Source of the DNA: JAZSMS01 sp045536015
GTDB lineage: Bacteria; Bacillota; Clostridia; Christensenellales; QALW01
DNA length: 7,162 bases
Direction of reading: 5' to 3'
Assembly: GCA_045536015.1 (NCBI GenBank)
Contig: JAZSMS010000005.1
Location: 1-7,162 of the forward strand
How positions within the stretch are numbered: position 1 is the first letter of the stretch; each line of letters begins with the position of its first letter. A program made the translations under genes and the position numbers. The notes beneath the pieces were generated by a model. The model saw only the letters and a program-made list of their open reading frames with translations. It was not told the DNA's origin and did no database searches. Of the stretch, positions 1-6,111 are shown one piece after another.

Positions 1-10
1 GGAGCCGTAT

Positions 11-71
11 AATATCACTCCGATGAAGTCGGAATATCACTCTTGTTTTCTCTGCCGATTTGTGATATAAT
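11..71 (+). promoter_or_regulatory. Candidate sigma-A promoter embedded in ATATCAC repeats
   Basis: A -35 box TTGTTT (43-48) is followed after exactly 17 nt by a consensus -10 box TATAAT (66-71), with an extended TG at 63-64. AATATCAC occurs twice as a direct repeat (11-18 and 33-40), and the reverse complement GTGATAT (62-68) overlaps the -10 box, so 34-40 and 62-68 could form an inverted repeat spanning the promoter. A small CCGA/TCGG hairpin lies between the two direct copies. The promoter fires rightwards into the MITE-like element at 84-207 and towards the membrane gene at 351. I infer either a promoter carried by a dispersed repeat or a protein-bound operator; the sequence does not decide between them. 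Confidence 0.5.
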
Positions 72-83
72 GGGATCAACAAA

Positions 84-207
84 AAGCCTCCCTTGTGTAA
101 AGGGAGGTGGCAGCCGAAGGCTGACGGAGGGATTGTAAAAAGCCCCAAATAGCAGAAAACAATCCCTCAGTCGCTACGCGACAGCTCCCTTTACACAAGG
201 GAGCCTT
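84..207. repeat. MITE-like 124-bp inverted-repeat element
   Basis: The two ends are near-perfect inverted repeats of about 50 bp, beginning AAGCCTCCCTTGTGTAAAG on the left and AAGGCTCCCTTGTGTAAAG on the right (reverse complement). Each arm carries its own hairpins: CCTCCC/GGGAGG and AGCC-GAA-GGCT on the left, TCGC-TAC-GCGA and GCTCCC/GGGAGC on the right. About 20 nt separate the arms. It encodes no protein. I recognise this CTCCCTTGTGTAAAGGGAG type from memory as a widely dispersed element in gut Clostridia; this is recall, not a search. No convincing target-site duplication is visible. If transcribed from the promoter at 43-71 it would fold into one long hairpin. Confidence 0.8.
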
Positions 208-232
208 AGGATGCGCACAACTTTAGGGGTAT

Positions 233-263
233 GGGCTTTGCCCGAAGCCTTTGTAATACAAAG
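233..263. other. Two small hairpins in the leader region
   Basis: GGGC-TTT-GCCC (233-243) and CTTTGT-AAT-ACAAAG (249-263) are two adjacent perfect short palindromes between the MITE-like element and the membrane gene. Neither is followed by a T-run, so they are not terminators. They may be the remains of another repeat or structure in a 5' leader. Apart from these and the candidate promoter at 251-280, I see nothing else in 208-338. Confidence 0.3.
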
Positions 264-280
264 GTGAAACTGGCTATAAA
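251..280 (+). promoter_or_regulatory. Candidate proximal promoter of the 351-776 membrane gene
   Basis: TTGTAA (251-256), an 18-nt spacer and TATAAA (275-280) form a plausible sigma-A type promoter about 70 nt before the start codon. The -35 box overlaps the CTTTGT hairpin. It is weaker than the candidate at 43-71, and the gene could be read from either or both. Confidence 0.35.
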
Positions 281-350
281 ACGGAATGACAAATTTTCAT
301 TTAGCAAATAGTTGAATTAATCAAAAATTACAATATATGGAGGAATTAAA

Positions 351-776
351 ATGAATAAAATTCAAAAAAGAGATTTATTGGGATTTTTTGTTTTTTTGCT
401 GATTTTAGTTGCTATTTTTTGTATATCTGTTTTTGTATATCCAATGTGTTTGACAAGTGAAGGCTATTCGGGTGAACATGTCACCCCAAGCCTGAAAGAA
501 ATAATAAAATCTATGTTGTTCTTTATTCCAATTATATTATCTTTTTTTGCTGCAATATATCTCTATTATTTTGCTTTAAAATTCAAGAGATTTAATAAGT
601 TGGTTTTTCCGTGTATTGTTATTGATGCTACGGTTTTAGTATTTTTGGGTGGTATCGCATTATACGGTGGAGCTTTTTTGTGGTTAATGTTTTTAATAAT
701 TCCCGCTTCTTTTGTCTTGTTCATTTTAGGAATTATTTTTGGTTGGAAACTTGATAACAAATCCAAAAAGGCATAA
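351..776 (+). CDS. Orphan four-helix integral membrane protein
   Basis: This 141-residue protein is not one I recognise. Four hydrophobic stretches are visible, at about residues 8-31, 51-77, 84-105 and 107-132, and it has a short basic C-terminal tail (KLDNKSKKA). The loop between helices 1 and 2 (about 32-50) is polar and contains the only long extramembrane segment. There are no catalytic motifs, and no signal peptide beyond the first helix. The start is supported by GGAGG at 339-343, seven to eight nt before the ATG. It is the only plus-strand gene, it stands alone, it is visibly richer in A and T than the genes to its right, and repeats lie on both sides. These points suggest a recently acquired or fast-evolving accessory gene. 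It could be a small DUF-type membrane protein or an immunity-like protein, but nothing in the sequence proves either. Confidence 0.8.
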   Translation: MNKIQKRDLLGFFVFLLILVAIFCISVFVYPMCLTSEGYSGEHVTPSLKEIIKSMLFFIPIILSFFAAIYLYYFALKFKRFNKLVFPCIVIDATVLVFLGGIALYGGAFLWLMFLIIPASFVLFILGIIFGWKLDNKSKKA

Positions 777-815
777 AAAATTCAACAGATTTCAGTTTAT
801 CGAATATATAAAGAT

Positions 816-863
816 CCCCGACAGACGTTTTAAAAATCTGTCGGGGTTATCTCTTTGTTTTCT
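816..863 (+). terminator. Intrinsic terminator of the membrane gene
   Basis: CCCCGACAGA (816-825) pairs perfectly with TCTGTCGGGG (837-846) around an 11-nt loop, forming a 10-bp GC-rich stem about 40 nt after the stop at 776. The downstream tract is T-rich but interrupted (TTATCTCTTTGTTTT), so efficiency is uncertain. The orientation fits termination of the plus-strand gene before the convergent AIM24-type gene. Confidence 0.75.
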
Positions 864-883
864 GAGGATCAAATATCGCTTAT

Positions 884-935
884 CCGTAGGGGCGTTCTTT
901 GAACGCCCGCGGACGAACACAGTTCGCTCCTACCG
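884..935. repeat. Palindromic REP-like element with two nested hairpins
   Basis: An outer stem GTAGG/CCTAC (886-890 with 929-933) encloses two perfect hairpins: GGCGTTC-TTT-GAACGCC (891-907) and CGAAC-ACA-GTTCG (914-926). The whole can fold as a three-way cruciform. The GTAGGGGCG...GAACGCCC style matches, from memory, a dispersed extragenic repeat common in Clostridia; no search was possible. It sits in the gap between two convergent genes, a usual place for such elements. An open frame running through it on the plus strand (739-957) is not credible as a gene. Confidence 0.7.
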
Positions 936-978
936 TGTATTGGTAAAAATATTTTGAAATTTTCCGCTAATTTTGCAC

Positions 979-1000
979 GCACTTCACAGTGCCTTTTTTT
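979..1000. terminator. Weak hairpin with T-run between convergent genes
   Basis: GCACT (979-983), loop TCAC, and AGTGC (988-992) form a 5-bp stem followed on the plus strand by C and seven T. In this direction it could back up the terminator at 816-846. It also lies directly after the stop codon of the minus-strand AIM24-type gene, but in that direction the tract after the stem (GTGCAAAATT) is poor in T. It is the only candidate terminator for that gene, so it may work weakly in both directions. Confidence 0.4.
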
Positions 1001-1006
1001 ATCTTT

Positions 1007-1732
1007 TTAATCACCGAGGCGAATGTTTATTCCGCCGCCGGAGCCGTTATCGTTATTTATGTTAAGATAGGGCGTAATTGCCTGTGCCATGTTTGCAAGG
1101 GGCATTGATTGAATAAATACCTTACCGGGTCCCGTAATTTTTGTGTGGAATAGTCCCTCGCCGCCAAAGAAGACGTTTTTTGCACCCTTAACGGTGAGGA
1201 TGTCCATAGTGCAGGTTTCGCTCATTGCCGCAAGATAGCCGGTATCGACAATTATGCTTTCGCCTGCGCTTAAGTCATATTCCTTGCAGTAGCCGTCAAT
1301 TTCAAGAAAAACAATGCCGTTTCCGCTTATTTTTTGCATAATAAAGCCTTCGCCGCCAAACAGGCCCTTGCCTAATTTTTTTTGAAAGTAAATTGATATG
1401 TCAAGACCCTTTTCCATTGCTAAAAAAGCGCGCTTTTGAACTATTATGCTGTTATGGTCCGAAACCTCAAACGGTATTATTGAGCCGGGAAGCGTTGAAG
1501 CAAAGGCAATCATTCCGTCTTCTCCAAGTGCGGTATATTCGTTTAAAAAGATAGATTCACCTGCAAAAAGCCTGCCAAGCGCCTTGCGCATTCCACCACC
1601 TGTGTTGGTATCCATTTGCATATTGGGACTCATCCAGCTCATAGCGCCGCGTTGGGAACAAAGCGATTGATTTTCCTCGGGGTAGCAAATAACAACGGGA
1701 AGGTTGCCGCCTTCAATTTGATATTTAATCAT
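1007..1732 (-). CDS. AIM24 / TIGR00266 family protein
   Basis: The 241-residue product matches the AIM24 (formerly DUF124, TIGR00266) family in length and pattern. It has an N-terminal MIKYQIEGGNLPVV strand, a glycine-rich segment followed by GRLFAGESIFLN (about 45-64), and two copies of the family hallmark: GKGLFGGEGFIMQKISGNG (111-129) and, later, VFFGGEGLFHTKITGPG (187-203). The fold is a repeated beta-sandwich. The biochemical role of bacterial members is not established; the yeast homologue is a mitochondrial protein. No signal peptide or membrane helix is visible, so it is probably cytoplasmic. The C-terminus is a Gly/Asn-rich tail (226-241). I chose the ATG at 1732 because an AAAGGAG site lies just upstream; an in-frame ATG at 1774 would lie inside the predicted promoter spacer. 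It has its own promoter and is separate from the CapA-type gene. Confidence 0.9.
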   Translation of the reverse strand: MIKYQIEGGNLPVVICYPEENQSLCSQRGAMSWMSPNMQMDTNTGGGMRKALGRLFAGESIFLNEYTALGEDGMIAFASTLPGSIIPFEVSDHNSIIVQKRAFLAMEKGLDISIYFQKKLGKGLFGGEGFIMQKISGNGIVFLEIDGYCKEYDLSAGESIIVDTGYLAAMSETCTMDILTVKGAKNVFFGGEGLFHTKITGPGKVFIQSMPLANMAQAITPYLNINNDNGSGGGINIRLGD

Positions 1733-1743
1733 TTGATTAAAAA

Positions 1744-1750
1744 CTCCTTT
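1744..1750 (-). promoter_or_regulatory. Ribosome binding site deciding the AIM24-type start
   Basis: AAAGGAG on the minus strand lies 11 nt before the ATG at 1732. The upstream in-frame ATG at 1774 has no such site and would begin before the expected transcription start, so the shorter protein is preferred. Confidence 0.7.
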
Positions 1751-1764
1751 TTTTAGTTGAATAA

Positions 1765-1793
1765 ATAATACCACAAATTGCTTTTAAGTTCAA
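1765..1793 (-). promoter_or_regulatory. Promoter of the AIM24-type gene
   Basis: On the minus strand, TTGAAC (1788-1793) and TATTAT (1765-1770) are separated by exactly 17 nt. They lie about 33 nt upstream of the start codon, with the ribosome binding site between. This matches a sigma-A promoter. Confidence 0.65.
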
Positions 1794-1794
1794 T

Positions 1795-1822
1795 AAAAAA
1801 TGCTGTTTAAACAGGCGTTTTT
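1795..1822 (-). terminator. Imperfect terminator after the CapA-type gene
   Basis: Just after the stop codon of the CapA-type gene, the minus strand reads AAAAACGC, then the palindrome CTGTTTAAACAG (1803-1814), then GCATTTTTT. The A- and T-runs can extend the stem around a mismatch and a bulge, ending in a T-run at 1795-1800. The central stem is short, so termination may be partial. The next promoter starts directly downstream, at 1793. Confidence 0.45.
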
Positions 1823-1831
1823 AAAATTAAA

Positions 1832-3136
1832 TTATAATTCGACTACGCCGATTCCTTGCTCGTTTATGCTGATTTTTGTGCCAAACTCCTTTGACATTTC
1901 GTTGAGACGTTCGATGATACTGCAATCGGTTTTTACTCTTGGGTTACCGTTGCGCCAGCGGGGTGCATCAAATTCAAGCTCGATAGGTAAAAGCTCTAAG
2001 CGGGTAAGCTTGCCGTCTTCAAGCTCAAAATACGGAATAAACGATTCGAACATACGCCTATCGGTCATAAGACCGCGAGTATAATCTTTTGAGCGAACGC
2101 GGAAAAGCTCGCGCATAGTGCTGTCAGAGGTTAAGCCGTATTTTTCGTAAAGGTCCTCGGGAAGAGCAAAAATGCTTTCGTTATGAAGCATAAAATCGCC
2201 AAGCGAGTAGAAGATAGGAAAACCCTTGTAAATTTCAAGCGGGCGAATAAGATGCGGTCCGTGGCCGATAACTGCGTGGGCGCCCGAGTCTATACATTCG
2301 TGCGCAAAGGTTTGCAAAAACTCGGCGGGAGTTTCTTTACTTGTGCCGCCAACTTCGTGCGAGTGAACGCTTATAACTATATAATCGGCATGCATTTGCG
2401 CTTCACTGATTGCTTTTTTAACTCTATCCATATCCTCACGGTTAGGTGCGCTGTGATAGCACATTTTTGTGCCTTTTTTAAAGCGAAGCTCCTTTAAAAC
2501 CTGAACTCCGTCAGGGATAGGCGTTTGGTAGCCCTCCGCACGTGAGATATTATCCTTTGCGTTAACGCCGCTTTCGTCTGCAATACGCGAGATAACGTTA
2601 AATTCTTCTTCGGGAAGCTCAATAAACTCGTCAAGCCTAAGTCCGTTAACGCCGGGGCGACCTTTAATGCGGCGCGATTGCTTGCCTGCCATTGCGGCAA
2701 CGTTCATCATAGTAGAAACGACTGAAATAAGTGCAACCCTGCCGGTAGGCGTGTCTAAATACGCAGGCTCGGCGGCATCATCTAAATTTTTACCTACCCC
2801 TGCATTTGCAAAGCCTGCCTTATTTACTTCGCTTAGCGTTGCGAGAAGTCCGTCATGACCATAGTCCATAGTGTGATTGTTTGCAAAGCTTAAAATGTTA
2901 AAGCCGTATTCGCGGGCAATATCAAGAGCTTTCGGGTCGGCAAAAAGATAGCTTCCGCCATAAAATTGATTGCCGAAAAATTCGCCGTGATGAAGCGTTG
3001 TTTCAAGATTGAAAAATCTGAAGTCGCCCTTTTTGATATAATCGCTTATGCCTTTAAAGCCTTCATACTTTGTGGAAATTAATCTTTGAATAAGCATATC
3101 GCCTGCGGCGGTAAATGAAATTTTAGGAGATTTCAT
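1832..3136 (-). CDS. CapA-family (PGA_cap) metallophosphatase-fold protein
   Basis: This 434-residue protein has the ordered motifs of the CapA/PgsA family, which shares the calcineurin-like phosphoesterase fold: AAGD (D13), FNLETT (N43, E45), FANNHTMDYG (N86, N87, H88), VISVHSHEVGG (H258, H260), and GHGPHLIRPLEIYKG with FYSLGDF (H292, H295, D314). In Bacillus, CapA/PgsA takes part in poly-gamma-glutamate synthesis or export, though the exact reaction is unsettled. This protein lacks the N-terminal membrane anchor of classical CapA, so it is predicted to be cytoplasmic. It also carries a basic insert at about 150-222 between the NNH and HSH motifs. AAAGAGGTG precedes the ATG. It lies 12 nt downstream of the M20 peptidase gene, whose stop codon abuts this ribosome binding site, so the two are probably co-transcribed and perhaps translationally coupled. 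No capB/capC-like genes are in the window. The family call is firm; the substrate is unknown. Confidence 0.88.
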   Translation of the reverse strand: MKSPKISFTAAGDMLIQRLISTKYEGFKGISDYIKKGDFRFFNLETTLHHGEFFGNQFYGGSYLFADPKALDIAREYGFNILSFANNHTMDYGHDGLLATLSEVNKAGFANAGVGKNLDDAAEPAYLDTPTGRVALISVVSTMMNVAAMAGKQSRRIKGRPGVNGLRLDEFIELPEEEFNVISRIADESGVNAKDNISRAEGYQTPIPDGVQVLKELRFKKGTKMCYHSAPNREDMDRVKKAISEAQMHADYIVISVHSHEVGGTSKETPAEFLQTFAHECIDSGAHAVIGHGPHLIRPLEIYKGFPIFYSLGDFMLHNESIFALPEDLYEKYGLTSDSTMRELFRVRSKDYTRGLMTDRRMFESFIPYFELEDGKLTRLELLPIELEFDAPRWRNGNPRVKTDCSIIERLNEMSKEFGTKISINEQGIGVVEL

Positions 3137-3148
3137 AAAAACACCTCT

Positions 3149-4285
3149 TTATAAAGATTTTATAACTTCACAAATAATGTCTGCTCGGGTTTTAAAAGTT
3201 GATAAGTCTGCGTGCTCGGTAATGGCGTGGGCATCAAAGCCCTCCATAGCGCACGAGCAAAGCGTAGGAACACCGAGCATAGTTGAATATGCCGCGTCGC
3301 TTCCGCCGCCCTTTGTTGCACCTTTAAATTCGCCTGCGCCAACGCGCTTTGCACAAGCGTTCCAAAGCTCTAAAAGCTCAAGGTTTTTGCTTGTTTTTTC
3401 CATTGGAGGACGCTTTGTAAGCACAGTTGCCTTACGGGTAGTTCCCAAAACAGCACTCTTAGCACAAATTTCGTGAATTTTTTGCTCGGCAAAGTTCATT
3501 TCGTCAATAGTAGAAATGCGGATATCAAGCTTAAAAACACAGCTTGCAGGAACGGTATTAATGGTTGTTCCGCCCGAGATAACACCACAGTTATATGTAA
3601 TTCCGCCTTTTTGTGAGAGCGCTTCAATTTCTAAAATAGCGTGCGCGGCATCTTTAATTGCGCTTGCACCGTCAAAGTATGCATTGCCTGCGTGTGCGGC
3701 TATTCCACTTACTTGAACCTGCATTTTTAAAATGCCCTTGCGGCAAACCGTCACCGTTTGCTTTCCGCCTGCTTCTAAATTAAGTACGGCACAGCAATCT
3801 TTGCAGGTAGCTTTAATAAGGTCAATACCCTCTTTGCCCGAAAATGCGGCAGAAACTTCTTCGTCAGAGGTTAAAAGAAGCTTAACATTGCAAGGAACGT
3901 TGTTTGTTTTTAAATTTTCAAGACAATAAAAAGCATTGGCAATGCCCGCTTTGCAGTCCATAACACCGGGACCTGAAATAATATTGTCCTTTATTTTTAC
4001 AAGATCGCCCTCGCCAAACAAGCCTACGGGATGAACGGTGTCCATGTGCGCCATAAGCAAAACGGGCGCTTTGCTGTTATCGGTATTAAGAGTAATTAAC
4101 AGACAATCGCCTGCCTTTTCAAAGGGAATTCGCTTAACTAAATAGCCCTCGTTTTCGGCAAAGCTCTGTATAAAATCAACCATTTTATCAATGCGTGCTT
4201 TGTCTTGCGATGGCGTTTCCATATTGCAAATATCACAAAGAAAATCTATATACTTTTTTATTGAAACTATAGCAGAAGAACTCAT
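3149..4285 (-). CDS. M20-family zinc peptidase (carboxypeptidase G2-like)
   Basis: This 378-residue protein carries the full co-catalytic zinc site of M20 peptidases: AHMDTVHPVG (H80, D82), GPGVMDCKAG (bridging D110), SDEEV (base E142 and ligand E143), NLEAG (E171, matching the second-zinc glutamate of carboxypeptidase G2), and a C-terminal HAITE (H353). The AHAGNAYFDGASAI segment (197-210) marks the start of the lid/dimerisation domain, and GGGSDA (326-331) precedes the C-terminal histidine region, as usual for the family. Members remove a C-terminal or acyl-linked amino acid, in the G2 group often glutamate, but specificity cannot be read here. There is no signal peptide, so it should act in the cytoplasm. 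An AAGAGG site (4291-4297) lies 6 nt before the ATG. It is the first gene of a two-gene unit with the CapA-type gene, which hints at a gamma-glutamyl or peptide substrate. Alternatives are a tripeptidase or an aminoacylase. Confidence 0.9.
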   Translation of the reverse strand: MSSSAIVSIKKYIDFLCDICNMETPSQDKARIDKMVDFIQSFAENEGYLVKRIPFEKAGDCLLITLNTDNSKAPVLLMAHMDTVHPVGLFGEGDLVKIKDNIISGPGVMDCKAGIANAFYCLENLKTNNVPCNVKLLLTSDEEVSAAFSGKEGIDLIKATCKDCCAVLNLEAGGKQTVTVCRKGILKMQVQVSGIAAHAGNAYFDGASAIKDAAHAILEIEALSQKGGITYNCGVISGGTTINTVPASCVFKLDIRISTIDEMNFAEQKIHEICAKSAVLGTTRKATVLTKRPPMEKTSKNLELLELWNACAKRVGAGEFKGATKGGGSDAAYSTMLGVPTLCSCAMEGFDAHAITEHADLSTFKTRADIICEVIKSL

Positions 4286-4314
4286 AAAAAACCTCTTAAA
4301 TTAAAATATACTTT

Positions 4315-4343
4315 ATTATAACACTATTTTTAAAGCTTGACTA
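4315..4343 (-). promoter_or_regulatory. Promoter of the peptidase-CapA operon
   Basis: On the minus strand, a consensus TATAAT (4315-4320) with an extended TG has TAGTCA (4338-4343, four of six matches to the -35 consensus) 17 nt upstream. The -10 box lies about 30 nt before the start codon of the peptidase gene. Confidence 0.65.
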
Positions 4344-4381
4344 TATAAAAAAGTCTAAAAAAGTTCCAAAAAATTTCGCAT

Positions 4382-4412
4382 AAAAAAGGCATCCCTATAA
4401 GGATGCCTTTTT
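4382..4412. terminator. Intrinsic terminator of the PASTA gene, possibly bidirectional
   Basis: GGCATCC (4388-4394) pairs with GGATGCC (4401-4407) around a short CTATAA loop, flanked by a run of A on the left and of T on the right that extend the stem. On the minus strand the hairpin ends in TTTTTT, 13 nt after the stop codon of the PASTA-propeller gene. The symmetry would also allow plus-strand function. Confidence 0.85.
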
Positions 4413-4419
4413 CTCTTTG

Positions 4420-5997
4420 TTAACAATATACTTTTTCGAAAACAGAGCCGTCGGTTTTTACGCGGTAGAGATAAGAATTATCTCCATCATAGTTAAAATA
4501 TACCCAATCGTTAACGACGTTTAAAAAAGTGTTACCCGAATTTTTAAAATCATCATAGTCAAACAACTTTGTTTTTTGAGTTAAATCAGGGCGCATTTTA
4601 TAAATGGCAACTTTTGGACTATCCGATGTAAAATCAGCTTCCATAAAATAAAGCCAACCGTCATAAGCGTTTAAATACAGTGTCTGGTAATTAAAGCGGG
4701 AGAAAGAGTAATAGCCGTTTCCGTTAACGTTTACCATATTAAGTCCTCCGTCTATGCCAAAAAGAATGCCGTTAGCTTCTGTTAAATCGAAACCGTTAAA
4801 ATTGGGGTTGACAAGTGTTTTATTATTGCCGTCAAGATTAATTTTGTAGGTTTCATAGGTTGTGGATGAAGATTTGTTATAACAACTATAGTAAATAAAA
4901 TCTTCGCAAACAACTACAAAATCACAGCTTTCAATAAGCTTGGTCTTGTTGTTGCCTGATAAGTCCATACGGTAAAGCGAACCGTTTACTTTATAATAGA
5001 TATAGTCTTGCGTTACGTAAAACCAATAACACTTATCAGAAGAAATTTTTGTTTTATCTGTTCCGTCTAATTTGATTTTGTATAAACCTGCGTCAGCGAC
5101 CTTGCCTGAAGACCGTTCGGCATAATAATATACCCATTCGCCTAAAACGTTTACGCCAACAACGCTGTCTTCAGAAAGAAGTTGCTTTTCACTACCGTCA
5201 TTGCGCATTTTGTATAGGTGGTGGTCATAATTGGCATTAGAAAAATAAACCCAATCGCCCTGCGAAGTAACTCTGCCGTGGTTTGTTGCGTTTGATTTTG
5301 TGGTACCTACGGTGTTAGAAACGCCTGCACTTACGTAGGCGGTAATGGCTGCGCCGCGGTCAAATTTTGTTCCTGCAGGAATATTTTGTTCTACAATTAT
5401 GCCTTCTTTTACGGTATTGCTGCACTTTATGTCTGTGTTAAGCGTAAAGCCTGCCGAGGCAAGAATTTCTGCTGCTTGGGCGGCTGTTTTATTTGTAATG
5501 TCGGGAACGTCGACAAGATCGCGTCCTTTGCTTACAGAAAGCAGTATTGTATCGCCTTTTTCGGCAAAACTGCCTGCGGAAAGGCTTTGTTCACAAACGC
5601 CTCCAACGTCACAGGAACTTGAAAAAACGTCGGTACGCTCAACGACAAAGCCAAGCTCGGTAAGAGCCTGCCTTGCCTGCTCAAAGGTGGAATATTTAAC
5701 AGTGGGAACTTTGATTTTTCCCGTGCTTACGGTTAACGTAATAGTTTGACCTTTTTTTATTTTTGTGTTTGCATCAAGGCTTTGCAAAAAGACAACGTCT
5801 TTATTAAACTCAGCATTGTTTTCGGAAACAACCTCAACGTTAATGTCTGAAGATTCAAGAAGCTCGGTTGCCTTTGTTAAAGAGAGTCCCGTAACGTTAG
5901 GGACAGTGGTCTTCTGACGAGCAAAGACAATAATTACTGCGCAGATTACTACGATTATTGCTGATGCACAGGGTAATAAAACTTTTAACTTTTTCAT
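4420..5997 (-). CDS. Membrane-anchored PASTA (x3) and beta-propeller-like (DUF5050) protein
   Basis: This 525-residue protein starts with a basic MKKLK and one hydrophobic segment (about 6-26), an uncleaved anchor or signal sequence, placing the rest outside the cell. Three PASTA domains follow, at about 31-92 (TVPNVTGLSL), 96-157 (KVPTVKYSTFEQA) and 162-225 (VDVPDITNKTAAQA). PASTA domains of Firmicute serine/threonine kinases bind peptidoglycan or related ligands, but no kinase is fused here. From about 245 to the end are seven degenerate repeats with a WVYF/IYY strand and an LYKMxxDGxxKTKL strand, at about 247, 286, 330, 365, 409, 446 and 496. This matches the DUF5050 type, probably a seven-bladed propeller. 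Cys129 and Cys135 in PASTA 2 could form a disulfide. The start is backed by AAGGAGGC (6004-6011). It is a single-gene unit with its own promoter and terminator. A cell-wall binding or sensing role is inferred. Confidence 0.88.
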   Translation of the reverse strand: MKKLKVLLPCASAIIVVICAVIIVFARQKTTVPNVTGLSLTKATELLESSDINVEVVSENNAEFNKDVVFLQSLDANTKIKKGQTITLTVSTGKIKVPTVKYSTFEQARQALTELGFVVERTDVFSSSCDVGGVCEQSLSAGSFAEKGDTILLSVSKGRDLVDVPDITNKTAAQAAEILASAGFTLNTDIKCSNTVKEGIIVEQNIPAGTKFDRGAAITAYVSAGVSNTVGTTKSNATNHGRVTSQGDWVYFSNANYDHHLYKMRNDGSEKQLLSEDSVVGVNVLGEWVYYYAERSSGKVADAGLYKIKLDGTDKTKISSDKCYWFYVTQDYIYYKVNGSLYRMDLSGNNKTKLIESCDFVVVCEDFIYYSCYNKSSSTTYETYKINLDGNNKTLVNPNFNGFDLTEANGILFGIDGGLNMVNVNGNGYYSFSRFNYQTLYLNAYDGWLYFMEADFTSDSPKVAIYKMRPDLTQKTKLFDYDDFKNSGNTFLNVVNDWVYFNYDGDNSYLYRVKTDGSVFEKVYC

Positions 5998-6024
5998 ATT
6001 TTTGCCTCCTTCACTAGCAAATTA

Positions 6025-6053
6025 AGTATAACATAATTCGATATAAAAAACAA
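6025..6053 (-). promoter_or_regulatory. Promoter of the PASTA-propeller gene
   Basis: On the minus strand, TATACT (6025-6030) with an extended TG is preceded at exactly 17 nt by TTGTTT (6048-6053). It lies about 28 nt before the start codon, with AAGGAGGC between, and directly after the terminator of the upstream lipoprotein gene, so the PASTA gene is transcribed independently. Confidence 0.65.
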
Positions 6054-6069
6054 GATTTTTCTGCAGAGC

Positions 6070-6099
6070 AAAAAAAGACATCCTGTAAAGGATGTCTTT
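6070..6099 (-). terminator. Intrinsic terminator of the lipoprotein gene
   Basis: AAAGACATCC on the minus strand (6090-6099) pairs perfectly with GGATGTCTTT (6074-6083) around TTTACA, and a run of T follows (A-run at 6070-6076 on the plus strand). It lies 12 nt after the stop codon. Its stem resembles the terminator at 4382-4412. Confidence 0.85.
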
Positions 6100-6111
6100 G
6101 GTACGTAACTA

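Noticed and set aside
84..207. Riboswitch or structured RNA gene
   Set aside because: The near-symmetric arms and dispersed-repeat look fit a MITE-like element better; no known aptamer pattern is visible.
566..766. Minus-strand open frame opposite the membrane gene
   Set aside because: It is antisense to a convincing membrane protein and has no ribosome binding site or recognisable domain.
739..957. Plus-strand open frame of 72 codons
   Set aside because: It starts inside the end of the membrane gene and runs through the terminator and the palindromic repeat; it has no ribosome binding site and a repeat-derived composition.
1733..1774. Longer N-terminus for the AIM24-type protein
   Set aside because: The upstream ATG falls within the promoter region and lacks a ribosome binding site; family members begin near MIKYQIEGG.
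1800..3929. Several open frames antisense to, or out of frame with, the CapA and peptidase genes
   Set aside because: They are shadows of strong coding sequence, show no domains and lack initiation signals.
5345..5749. Plus-strand open frame of 134 codons opposite the PASTA domains
   Set aside because: It is antisense to well-matched PASTA domains, has no ribosome binding site, and its composition mirrors the opposite strand.
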